64,000 nt of DNA from Onchocerca volvulus. Its lineage: Eukaryota > Nematoda > Chromadorea > Rhabditida > Onchocercidae. Below the pieces are notes generated by a model that saw only the letters and a list, made by a program, of their open reading frames with translations, was not told where the DNA came from and ran no database searches. The translations under genes and the position numbers were made by a program. Positions 25,974 to 37,595 of this stretch are shown here, piece after piece (position 1 is the stretch's first letter; each line of letters starts with the position of its first letter). The stretch is from the NCBI GenBank assembly GCA_000499405.2, contig HG738140.1, positions 8,335,560-8,399,559 of the forward strand. The letters run 5' to 3'.

Positions 25974-28900
25974 ATGTCGACAGTAATTACGGTTTCAGCA
26001 GTACCTGTTGATCATGAAAACAATGATAACAATGGGATACTCAGTAGGACAATTAACAAATCAAAAGTTTATCCCATGGAAGGATCTTCTCCTTCAGGTT
26101 CAATTCTGGAATTCAACATTAAGCTTAGTGTTTGATCTTTGAAATTTCCATTTTCTCATGAAAAAGGATTCTGAATGAATCGTCTGCTCATTCGGATTTA
26201 TATCCTCTGATCCTAATTGAATGCTTATTTCTTAATGAATCTAAATAGCAGATTCTTGATTATCCTTTTGAATTTTTTTGAGTTTTTCTTTTCCTATAAT
26301 TTCTTAACGAATTTTAAAATCGATTTTTCCTTATTTAGAAATCCATAACGATTATGTGAACGAGAAGATATCACCAGTGGAATATGAGGAATCACAAAAA
26401 AATCTAACTGCTTCGAAGCAACAAAAATCTCTCTTCAGGCGGCATCTGAAAGAAGCTGTTATTCTTATTGGCGTTATCACTGTAGTGATAGCAGCTTTTG
26501 TTGCAATTGCTTTACATTATCTTTCATTACATCCTCCTTCTGAACTTGTTTACATTAACATGGTTGGTACATTATAGCTGATAATAACTGATAATTAATC
26601 GTTTTTTCATAAAATGAAAATTAATGCAATAGTACAGTTGAATCGATGAGAAAAATTATTGAATTTTTATTCCAAACTTAATCAGAAAATTTAATTACTT
26701 TAAAAATCCCGAAAAAAAAAAAAAAAAAAAAACCACAACAAATAATTTAGAAGACATAAAATTCATCAGCATCATCATTATAATCTTTTATGAAATCTTT
26801 AGATTTTGATGTAATGTCCCATGTTTTTTTTTTTTTTTTTGGAATAGTACTGAAATAATTTAGAATTATTATTATTATTATTATTTGGTATTGCGTTCCA
26901 CGGCCTTTTTTTTTTTTTTTTTTTTGAGATATAAAAACAGAACAATTCATTTGGTTTAAGGGGAACTGAATTTAATAAAATGTAAAAGGTAAGTTGATAT
27001 GCAAAATTTCTCTACTGGAAAAAAAAAGAAAAAACCTGTTTGGACAATAGTTTGTTAAGATAAGCCTAAGCCAAACAATTTCAAAAAAACTTTGAATTGT
27101 TGAGCCAAAAATCAGCATTCAAGTCACTTCATTGATCTGTTACAGATTTGGCGACATGGTGATCGAGGACCTGTTCATTTTTTTCCAAATTTTACTGAGA
27201 AATATATGATCGCCTTTCCACGAGGTATCGGAAATCTAACAAAAGTAAGCTTTCATTCAGAGGGACAGTAAAATTTTCCTAATCATTTCGATTGATTTCT
27301 TTTTTAAATTCAAATTTATTCATTGTCTAAACTGTTACTCGAAATTATCATGAAATAAGTGGAAGTTTGAACTCAGAATGATTTGTAATTATTAAATTTG
27401 ATTTACAGATAGGTGCTGAACAAGCTGAATATTTGGGCTCATTATTACAACATCGTTATTTTCAATCCAAAAACATCACATCGAAACAGGTCACATTGAA
27501 ATTTATTTTCTAAGTTTTTAATTTTTCTATTTTTTTACTTTATAATTTATCATTTTAATTTTTTTATTTTTTAATTTTAATTTTTTTTTAGATTTAAATT
27601 TTTAATTTTCATATTTGTTGGGAATTTTCATTCCCTACAAATTTTTTCTATTTTTTTAATTTTTTTTTTTGCTTTTGTTATCTTTTCATTTCCACAATCT
27701 GCATCACATGAAATGTTGAACAACTGGTGTGAATTCGAATTAAACTTTTGAAATATTCCATGATCCGTTAACAATTTACTATTTACATATGGCATCTTCA
27801 CGAAGACTACAGAAGACTTCTGATGACAGTAATCCAATAATTAATATAAAATCATTCAAGGAGCAGTTCTAACCAATCAAAATATTATTTACAGATTTAT
27901 ATTCGTAGCACGGATGTTCCACGTACCATCGAAACTGCAGGATATGTTCTGAAAGGAATGTCTTTCTCTAATGTACCAGTTAACGTTGAAACAACTACAA
28001 ACATTGATACGGTATTCTTTACAAGAGATTAGTTGTTTAAATTATCATTATCTTATCATTACTATCATTTCAGGCTGGTAATCCATTTTTTGATTGTCCT
28101 GTCGCAAGTCAGTATGTCCTGGATCAAAAGGAAGATTATTTCCTGCGAGAAAATTTTAGTGTAAGTTAATAAAAAAATTTTAAATTTGAGTTATTTTATT
28201 TTCAAATAATTGAATACTACTGTTAATCATAGGAACTATTGTTACTGTATGCAAAAATAAATCTTTAGTTTTCGGATTTCAAACCATACTTTTTACAAAT
28301 TAATAAATTATAGGAAATATACGAATTAATGCAACGAGAACTGAACTATAATGATGAAGCATATCGTTTATTCGATACTCTCAATTGTTTGGTGATTGAA
28401 TTTTTCTATTTTCGATATGTACATGAATTTGTCTAATTTAAAAAACTGATTCTGTAATTTTCATTTCAAATTTTGTTTTACTGCTCATTATTTGATAAGA
28501 CAATTTTTTATAGCTGCTAGTTTGAATCTAATGATTTTGTTAATATTTTATCTTATATTTTAAACTTAAATAGGTGATTGGTGATAGGTTATCAAAATCT
28601 AATACATCCTAATGAAACTCATATCACATTTTATGCATTACTGCTCAGAATTTGAACTTTTTGTAATAGTGAATAAATACTCAAATTTTAAAAAATGGTT
28701 AATCAATATGTTGATTTTATTGTTTTTAAAACTATTTGTTTTATAATTCAAATTCTTAATTACCATATAACTGAAAAAAGCGAAAAGTTGCAGAAGGCAC
28801 ATGATTTAGCGTTGCCAGAATGGTTGGATGATTCAGAGTTGTATGAAAAACTGCGATTTTTGAGTTGGCGTGGTGTAGAAGCACTATTTGGTTTGGGACC

Positions 28901-30614
28901 ATATAATGATGAATTGCAGAGAAAGATTCGAGGTATGTGAAGTACATATTTGAATTTGAAATCAAATTTTGTAGATTGAAATTGCAAAAACTGTTTTGCA
29001 AATTTTAATTATGTGATCTTTTGCATCATTGTCATGTGAAAGGATCCATTTAATAAAGATGAAAATTTACAGTTGTCTCTATTCCAGTAATATCTGCAGG
29101 AATAAATTACTTACGATATTTATTAACTTCTGTTTTACTCATCATTCTTACAAAAAGATCATTACTATGCTGTTATAAGTTTTTCAGAAAGTTTTGATAT
29201 TTTAAAAATTCATTTTTAAAGGCGGAAGTTCACTTCGCGGTATTGTTAGTCGAATCGCATGCAAAGTAAATTATTCAGACTGGGTATCAGTTGATTTTTG
29301 CGATGAAAAATTCTATGGATTATCAGCAGTAAGTTTTTCTGATTTTTTTTTTCTTTCTGATTTCTGATTTTTCCTGGTGATTTTTTCCTTGTATAAATCG
29401 TATAACAATTCAAGCTAGTAAAATTAGAAGCCAGCTATGATTATACTTTAAGATAAAGGATTTTTTTCTTCTCGTTGAAAAGAAAACAATTAATCACTTT
29501 TAAATATTGAAATGCTTTTTCAATCAATTCAAAATGCTTTGAAATTAGAAGCTCCCTTTTCAGCATGATATGACAATTGCTGCATTATTATCGACATTCA
29601 GCGATATAAATGCCATTTTGGGCAAAGTTCCATTAATTGATTACGGGGCTAATATTGCATTCGAAATTTGGCGAATCGATAATTCGTATAAAATGAAAGT
29701 TCGCTTTATTCGACAGTAATACGAAAATAGAAAAATCGGTTTCAAGCATGTCTCGAATGATTAAACTAAAAGAGACTTTTTACATTATGTTATGTTTAGA
29801 TTTTCTCTTCGAAATCTGAAATTGAATAATGATCTGCGATCGATTTTATTGTGACTTCATGACTTAAATTTCGAAATTTAGTAACTTAATGAAACACTAT
29901 CAAGGTTTTGTATGCAAATCGATGGGACGAGAATCCACGAGAAATAACACAATATGCGCCTGGATGTGGTGATTCGATTGGTTTTTGCAATGTAACCAAG
30001 TTCATCGAGCAATCGAGATTGCTCTTTCTCGATGACGTTCAAGAGGCATGCTTGGACGGTGCTAAAAATTTAACTTCACGTGGGTCTTTTCAAATATTCG
30101 AATTTTTTCGTTTATAGATCTCTGTATTCATTTTTTTTTTTTTCATTTCAACTATTCTGAAAACACTATTGTTTGTTTTATTTAACACTTATTTTTATAT
30201 ATTTTATCTATTTCTTTTTTATTGATTTGAAAAATGGCAACAGGTCAGTAAAGGGTGGAGATGAGAACGAAAATTCGTAAACTGTTGTAAAATGAATAAC
30301 AGTCTTTTGATCTCTCTAGCGCAGGAATTTGTCAAAATTCTTACGTTGAAAAAATTAAATTCAATATTCTCTAAAATAATGCCATGATGCTGTAAAATTT
30401 AAGCTTGAAAAATGCAATAAAAAAATTCCGGCGTTCTAGAAAGTTTGCATTTTTCTAGAAACTTTTTAAAGAGATAAAGAAAACTTTTCAAAAATCTTTT
30501 AAAAACTTTTCAAAAAATCTCCACTATCAATCTTGTTCTGTTTCAGATGTTGTCAGACGATCAATTGGACCAGAGAATACCGATGAAGTAGTAAATCTCA
30601 TTGAACTGTTTTGA
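25974..30614 (+). CDS. membrane-anchored histidine acid phosphatase
   Basis: Histidine phosphatases of clan 2 hydrolyse phosphomonoesters at acid pH through a phosphohistidine intermediate. Exons: 25974-26097, 26339-26562, 27146-27244, 27409-27489, 27895-28011, 28074-28160, 28314-28391, 28794-28932, 29222-29328, 29564-29698, 29905-30079, 30547-30614; 477 codons plus stop with consistent phases. The nucleophile motif RHGDRGPV is at residues 119-126, a substrate-binding RSTDVPRTIETA segment follows, and the proton-donor motif HDMT starts at residue 353. A hydrophobic segment (AVILIGVITVVIAAFVAIAL, residues about 81-100) follows about 80 hydrophilic residues. This predicts a type II membrane protein with the catalytic domain on the lumenal or extracellular side, rather than a secreted enzyme. 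Cysteines in the C-terminal half (CDEKF, CGDSIGFC) are typical of nematode members. An acceptor-like TTTCAG at 25957, just before the ATG, may be a spliced-leader site. Confidence 0.93.
26712..26925. repeat. cluster of homopolymers and ATT microsatellite in intron 2
   Basis: Within the acid phosphatase intron 26563-27145 there is a run of about 21 A (26712-26732), a run of about 17 T (26824-26840), an (ATT)n stretch near 26870-26884 and a second T run (26906-26925). Lengths in such runs are prone to assembly error. Confidence 0.85.
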
Positions 30615-31780
30615 AAACAAGAAAGAATTCCATTTAAGTTATTTTTTGTTTTACCAATTTCATATTTTATTAGATCAGTTCAGCTAAATCTTGCATATTT
30701 GAAATTCTTAAACTGTAGGATTGTTTTTCCATTTCTTTGTTTGAAAGCATTCAAAATCGGATTCATTCGTATTCACTTTCAACTTTCTCAATTTTACACT
30801 TTTGAATTTGTTTGTTATTTTATATTGTTGTTCTATAAATTCATGATCATATGTATATTAATTTTCTTTTTTAATTTTGCTCAGAAATTTGAATTTCTTT
30901 TAAAATCACTTTTGCTTCATAATTATCTTCCTTTGAATAATTATTTAAAATCTACACATTCATGTGTCTTCAATACTGAAATTTCATTTGAAAGAAATGT
31001 TTTTCCAAAAAATTTCTTCCAATAAAAATATTTTTCTTTTACAAAATGTGCAGAATAATTGCTGCGAATGATTATTTTCGATTGAAGTGCTGAGCAGCAA
31101 TGCACAGCTGTTGGGAGATAATATAATTAAACTGGAAAAATTGATGCGAATTCTTGATAATATCAAATTGACAGTAAAATACTTACGCGAAGCTAACAAT
31201 CCTTGTAATCCTGCTCTTTAATTTATGCTTATAAAACTTGTTCGTTAAAATGAGAAGAAAGAATTACATGGAAACAGAAATAATTCAAATCATAAATCCA
31301 AGTCTCCATGTGTTTATCAGAGAAAAGCGAAATACAAATAGCTATAAGGGTATGAAAACCCAATTTGATAGAATTAAAAATTTTTCTCAGTATTACGCAA
31401 GTACTAAATATGACGAAAAATGGGTACTTATCATTACTATTCAATCAGTAACAATACAAGAAGAGATTAAAGATCATAATTTTACGACTGACATCATGAT
31501 CGTTTAAAAAATCAAAGTATCCTATTTCAATATGCTTTAGTTTAAACATCATAACTTGAAATAATTTTTTTTCTAATTTATTGATATGTATCGTAGAAAG
31601 TGAACAGGAAATTCATTGCCAAAAAAGAAAGCTTGAATGTATACATCAAATGAATCATTCGCAACAGCGTTATGGTTTATTAAGTTAGTTTCATTGAATG
31701 TACTGAAATGCTTCAAGGAATATAATCCCATTTTCTCCCGTATATATTAATTCAGAAATAAAATGAAGAGATCACAATCA
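30615..31780. other. intergenic, 3' flank of acid phosphatase
   Basis: I see no gene. A 108-codon open frame on the plus strand at 30699-31025 is Phe/Leu-rich, has no recognisable domain and sits in 3' flanking DNA, so I treat it as chance. The right edge is the first Helitron-like terminus at 31781. Confidence 0.55.
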
Positions 31781-34441
31781 TCTATATAAATAAAAATGTA
31801 AATGCTCCTTATGGCTGATAACAAAATTTCGCAAGTTCTCCACCGATTACTTTCAAAATTTGACATAACCTTGTATTTGAATAGGTCTTTTATACAGATA
31901 CATTCACTTCTTTTTGCGTATCACTTCCGTGACAATTTAAGTTAGTGAGCGGACTGAATTTTTTGACTTCACCCCGCACCGCTCCTTCATGAGCTGATAG
32001 AATTTATTCACCACGCCTATTTTTTGCATTGGTTGCGGCTACTTCCTGCAAAGTTTCAATTTCATCACTGATTGATTTGAAAATTTTGATACGTTGTATT
32101 CGAATAGGCTCTGTTTTTAAATAGGTAAGGCGCGTAATTTAAGCTTTTTCGTTTATTTTTTGCTCTGTGAGGAATATAGTTCGTTTACTTTTTGATTTGT
32201 GGCGTATGTAGTCGCGTCACAGAAATATCGAGATCATGATAGTATATAATGAAATGTTTCAACTATTCATGGATTATCTTCAAGCAATTCATGGATTATC
32301 TTTTCTAATATCAAGTCGTGTCTTGGACTGCCTCTTTGTCGTAAATGTTCAATGTTCATTTTGACAAAATATTTCAAGTTTTCATCCATTGATTTGAAAT
32401 TATGACACAACGTTACATTCGAATAGACACGTTGTTTTTGTATAGATATGTCTGCTTTTTTTTTTTACCTAAAACACTTGTCAAAAATAAAAATAAACGG
32501 ACCAAATCTATTAACCACACTTACTTCATTTGCTGGAAGGAGGCAGGATCGGGTACATTTATCAACATGCGAAGGAAGAAACATTCGTCTGATTAGGATG
32601 TACGGTATAAATCACAGTTTTTTTGAATATGGCAGGCTGTCCTTCAACTCTTTCTCCTCGTTTGCGTCGTTCAAATGATTTTCTACTCACACTCCATGTG
32701 TAATCCGTAGGCAATTTCGGATATAGTAGTGTTTTCGCAAATGAGTAGTTTTGACATAATGTGAAGAAAGCAGTTAAAGTTGTAGCCGGTGGATTCAGGA
32801 CTATTTGTTGCACATTTGCAGCTGTGAAATAAACGCGTTGTCCATTTTCTAGATGCACTGCTAAGTGAACAAAGCCGTTCTTCGTTCATGTATGGGAAAT
32901 GAAGGAATTCGCCATACAGCTTCATTGCTGCTAAAAACTAAAATTTTCATACATAATATATGTACTATAATATAGCTTCTTGACAATAGCTTAGCACTTC
33001 TTGTACTCTAGAGCATAAGTTAGTTTATTTTCATAGACAACTGGGGCATAGTTCAGCTGGTTATATATCTTCCAGCCTGATACTGTGCGATTTCATCGAT
33101 ATATAATACCGCATTTCTATTTCTAGCTGCACGCCAAAAACTGCCATGTCGCTGCCTTTATTCACGCAGTTACAAATGTATTTGATCAATTTAACGGAGT
33201 TACAGTATTCTACATTTATGTGCGCTTTAATAGCAAAGGCAAATATGGAACAATCCACCGGTTTTCTACTTCGATGTTATCATTCCATGTTTGTATGGTT
33301 GCTAATTTATCACCGATGAAATACATTTGCAGGAATTTATGCTGACCATCTGGCGACGGAAGCAATGTGGGAGCTGGCTTTATGATAAATTTCTCCTTTC
33401 ATTTTGAAAGTTAGCATAAATTGTGTTGTAATGATTTGTGAGCCTAACGTTGTCATTTGGAATCACTAGTTGCATTTCCTGATTTTCGATAGGAAACGCT
33501 TTGATTCGGCGTATGTTTGGCAAGCAAAGTTTTTAATGGCTGTGCTGGTTCTTCAAGTTGAGATAGTTTGATTTTTCGAGCAGTGCAACACATTCCTTTC
33601 GTTTCTTCATTAAATTTCAGAGCTCTGCAGTAAGGATATTATACTTCAGTCATAGTGCCACTGAGAACATGCGGACTCAAATTATAATTATCAGTTAGGT
33701 TGTACCGTAATGCAGGACGATTATAACTGCATCATTGATGAAAACGGAATCTATTTGACGCTGATCAAGAAATACTAAAGATAAAATGACGCGACATAGT
33801 TTAGAAAAACATGTTTACCACCGAAACGCTCCATTTACAGATAAACGAGAAAGATCGACGCAGCAACAATAACAATTCGGAGTTCGAAGGATTCCAATTC
33901 GACCGATCAAAGCGACACAACAATAGCAACAATCCGATAATTCACTTGAATAGTATTTTTCTCTATCAGCGACAAAGGAAAAAATAACCCAGAGATCAAT
34001 TTGCCTGGATGTTCTCAGATTATTGTTTGTTGCGAAGAATCACTCTTCAAATCAATAAAAGCTTTCTCAACAACGTTCATCTCTGTCACACAAGACACAA
34101 AAAATCTCACACCTATTGCCAACCTAACCGAATCATAATAGCAAGAATCAATCTCCAATCCACCAAATTAGAAATCAAATTACAAAGTATCAGTTTTTTT
34201 CCTCAACGCTAGAAACATGCGCTTTCTCTTTTTTTCCTTTCTTAATCAGATTGAGCTACAGCAACATGTGCATAAAAACATGTTGTATTCGAATGCAATG
34301 TTGCGTCAAAATTTCAAAGCAATCGGTAAGAATTTTCTGGCATCTAAGATTTTGAACTGATAAGGCACGTGTTTAAGAACTTTCGGAGATTTAAGATTTT
34401 GAACAAACGTTAACATTTTTATTCATATAGACTAGTTGAAG
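31781..34441. mobile_element. nested Helitron remnants
   Basis: Helitrons are rolling-circle DNA transposons that begin with TC and insert between A and T. A plus-strand terminus starts at 31781 with TCTATATAAATAAAAATG, preceded by A. A minus-strand terminus starts at 34441 with TCTATATGAATAAAAATG. About 55-110 bases inside each is the typical subterminal block ACCGATT..TTTGAAATTTTGAC followed by a TATTCGAATA-like stretch. Two further copies of that block lie on the plus strand at about 32070-32110 and 32380-32430. The minus-strand copy is correctly placed to be the 5' end of the Rep coding remnant at 33740-32490. The arrangement suggests at least one autonomous element interrupted by, or merged with, several shorter copies. 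No intact 3' hairpin plus CTRR end was identified. Confidence 0.65.
32490..33740 (-). pseudogene. decayed Helitron Rep/helicase-like N-terminal region
   Basis: Reading the minus strand gives, in order and in shifting frames, segments characteristic of the Helitron_like_N domain: ALKFNEETKGMCC and KIKLSQLEEPAQPLKTLL (near 33630-33520), FMLTFKMKGEIYHKASS (near 33420-33370), IKAHINVEYCNSVK and CVNKGSDMAVFGVQ (33230-33120), then MHLENGQRVYF, NPPATTLTAFF and TLLYPKLPTDYTW (32858-32680), and INVPDPASFQQ (about 32560). Stops and frameshifts separate several of these blocks, and the Pif1-like helicase half is absent. The element is therefore dead. Family identity rests on remembered domain motifs and is strong for this region. 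Confidence 0.8.
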
Positions 34442-35552
34442 CCGAACATGCAGAGCGTGGCCAATTCCAGCTAGTCTCATTAATAAATGAAAAAGGTAAA
34501 AGTTTACAGATTTTCAGCTGAATTTATTTGAAATTTATTTTGCATTCAACAGTACTGACTTTAGAAAGCATTTCTTTTATTTAAAATTTTTTACTACATT
34601 CAATACGAGACATTTATTTCTTGCAATGTTTGTTCCGCTTTTTTTTCAGTGTATACCAAATATTCTATTACGTTACAATTAGTTCGCGTTCTTCGTCCTG
34701 TAAAATAAATTAATTGAAACAAATTAAAAAGTCACAAACTTTAAATTTGTAATAGATCTTGAAGAAAGCAAAAGAAGTAATTAAGCATGGATTATACTGG
34801 ATAGCATGTTTTAGAATCTTCAGGAAGTATTCATAAATGATTGCAACGATCACTTTCTGGAATAATTCTGTTGGTATCTTCTTCAAAATACAGTATTCAG
34901 CTTCAATGTAGTATAAAAAGGAAAATTTGTATCTTTTCGTAAAACTTTTATCCACTCATCGATTAGTAATCAATCCTTATCATAAGTTCTCTACCCTCTT
35001 TTGACAGTTGTTTCTAAATATACTACCTTTCTAATCGATAGTTACACGAATCGCACGTGTCGCAAGACACAACATGCTGAATATTAAATACTGTTCAATC
35101 ATCATATTTAATGATTTTTTTCTTATAATGAGAACTGGAAATAAAACATATCAAGGATATAAAAATCTTAAATTAGTCTTTATTGAATTGAAATAAAATT
35201 CAAGGATTCTCAGAGAGTAAATTCTTCACAAGAGCGCAATCAAAAAATTCATCTTATGCTGTTCAAATTTTTCTCGAAAAAAATATCCAGAAATCAATTA
35301 ATATTACTTCTCCATAAAACCTTCTAATGAATAATTGTTTTTACAATGGACACATGAGATTGAAAAGATTTGAATGATTTTGGAAGAGTAGGAATTTATA
35401 AAAAATTATAGAAAAACAATGGATTATAGAATCATAATCCATATTTTTTTAAAACTTTATTTAATAATTTCTTTCTTAAGTCTCTTTCGTTCCAGGTAAA
35501 AAAAAAAAAAAATTATCAAAAATGGACAAAAATAAAAAAATGAAAATCAATT
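34442..35552. other. intergenic, no gene seen
   Basis: The stretch lies between the Helitron debris and the 3' flank of the transthyretin-like gene. I see no exon of a known family. An 81-codon minus-strand open frame at 34710-34955 has no features beyond chance. Confidence 0.55.
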
Positions 35553-35765
35553 TCAAAAACAAGAACAAGATTTTTGGAAAAAAAATGTATGAAAAGCTTT
35601 AGCAGAATCATCTTTATTGACGTATCGACACTTGAAGAAATATGACTTAGCATTGATTTGAAGTTAAAGCTAGAGATAGGATGAAAAATGAGGACGGGTA
35701 AAAAAAATGAGTGGATTATAAGAATGGATGAAAAGACAAATAGAATTAATTTCGATTAACTTTTT

Positions 35766-37128
35766 TCATAAAAAACTTACATTAAATATCGTTTCCAAAT
35801 TCAAAGTACCAAGATCGAAAATTTTCTTCGGTGTTTTTCCTTCGGTAATATATGATTTTGGTATCTTGAATTTCACCTTTCTTTTGCCAGGCTAAAGAAT
35901 CTTCCAAATTCATCATTGAAACTATAGACAAATTATTATAAAAGAAGAAATTCTATTAATAAATTTATTTCTTCTGTATCTTTTAAAATTTATAAAACTG
36001 AAATGTTGGAAAAATGAATTCACAGAAAATCAGTATATGTGATGCATACAATTAAATTGCTATTATTTTTTAAAAATATATTATTCCATAAACTGATTTA
36101 ATCCTGAAGTCTTCCGAAATTCAATTCTGAATTAAGGATTGATTAATAAATCGTTATATACCTTGATTCCATCATCACAGTCGTGATAAACCTTGAAAAC
36201 TGGGTCAATTGGGGTCAATTCAACCGTGTCACCTTTGAGCAGAAACTCACCATTTTCATCCGTGTAACCCTGATCAAGCAAATCATCTGGATCCGGTCCT
36301 GAAATTATGCGTAATTTCTGTGTCATAGTTCAGGAATGTCATATGTCGAAAAAACTGAAATATTTTTTGGAATGTAGATGTTTTCAAATAATTAAAAATC
36401 TTTATAGTACAGAAATATCTTTGTATATTCAAACTTTGATTTTTATGATTTAATTAACATATTATAAATTGTGCGTTGCTATGGTGACATGTTATAAATT
36501 ATCTCTCTTTGCGTTATAAGTTGATGTGTTGCAAATTGTATCAGGGTTCAAATGTAGTAAATATTTTCACTATTCTAAGGCTTTAGCTGCAGGGTTATTC
36601 TTTTGGATCAAATCCTTTGCTCTAACTGGTTAGGGCAATCAATCCTTTGTTCTAGTCAGTATTGGACGAGTGGTACCTTCCAAATCTCATCAAATTCTAT
36701 CATTTTTCCCATAAACTGCAGATAACTTCCCTCCAAACAAAGGAAGGTATAAATTATCGATTGTATTAGCGGTACTCACCAATTCATTGTCTGTCATAGT
36801 TGCGGCAAATAAAACTCATCATATCAAGGATTTCATTGCATAACAAATCATTTGTACAAAGTTACAACCTTTCCCCAAATTTTACTTTCTCGACATCATT
36901 AACATTCTTCAAGTGAAGTATTTTACTTAAAAAACTTTTTTCTCTTCTCTATCTCACTAGAATTTTAAAAACGAAGGACATACCGCTATCTTCTTCCCAG
37001 AGTTTTATGCGCTCATTGGAAGCCGGTTTCGAGCCGCACATCAGTCGACCACGTATTCCAATTGATTGGGTTCGGAAACTTATCACACTACCCAAATATA
37101 CTACCAGCAAAACTATCGCTGTTTTCAT
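35766..37128 (-). CDS. transthyretin-like (TTL) secreted protein
   Basis: Transthyretin-like proteins are a large, mostly nematode-specific family of small secreted beta-sandwich proteins; some bridge apoptotic cells or act as signals, but most have no known role. Exons: 37128-36984, 36298-36162, 35891-35766; 135 codons plus stop. The N-terminus is a signal peptide (MKTAIVLLVVYLGSVIS). The mature part shows the family hallmarks in order: IGIRGRLMCG, KLWEEDSGPDPDDLLDQGYT, DENGEF, VYHDCDDG and FDLGTLNLETIF. The two cysteines in RLMCG and HDCDDG are the usual positions. The last exon can read through a strong GTAAGT donor (35780-35775) to end in NVSFL. A further exon (35645-35553, with KCRYV) is possible and would supply another cysteine. 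A BEL/Pao LTR lies 81 bp upstream of the start, in the same orientation. Confidence 0.88.
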
Positions 37129-37209
37129 GAATCTTCAAATATATTCTAATCATTCATTAATTTCACTCATTTCTCCGCATATTACGAAAACATAAGCAGT
37201 AATAAATAT

Positions 37210-37595
37210 GTCGCCGATCTTCTTAACCGTGACAATAATAAGGGTTCTTGTTTCCTATCGTATTGTTGTCGAAATTTCGCGGTATCTCAAACTTGGGTAA
37301 TTAAACCTTTATTTAAAATGATTCACAAAGAAGCGTCTCCGTAGCATGAGAAAGCTTTTCTTTTTAGCGCAAGGAAAGCGCTTTTGTGTTATGATTTACA
37401 ACAGCATAAAACAAAGGTTAAAACTATTTGATAAAGCCATAAAACAAGCTAAAGCTACTTAACAAGCCCCATAAAACAAAGTCATTTGATTTGAAACAAA
37501 GAAATAAATTTCATACAACCATCAAGAGTTACAAATTATTTCATATAAACAAAGGAATCACATTTCTCTGATCTTCCTCGCTCATTTCAGCGACA
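37210..37595 (-). repeat. 3' LTR of the BEL/Pao element
   Basis: This is a direct repeat of 42167-42543 with the same TGTCGC...GCGACA ends. It differs from the other LTR by scattered substitutions and small indels, including an extra AATTAAAC-like insertion near 37300 and loss of the TATATAAAG present in its partner. Because the element runs leftward, this is the 3' LTR. The last integrase codons run into it. Confidence 0.88.

Noticed and set aside
30699..31025. 108-codon plus-strand open frame after the acid phosphatase
   Set aside because: Phe/Leu/Ile-rich, no domain, no splice partners; sits in 3' flank.
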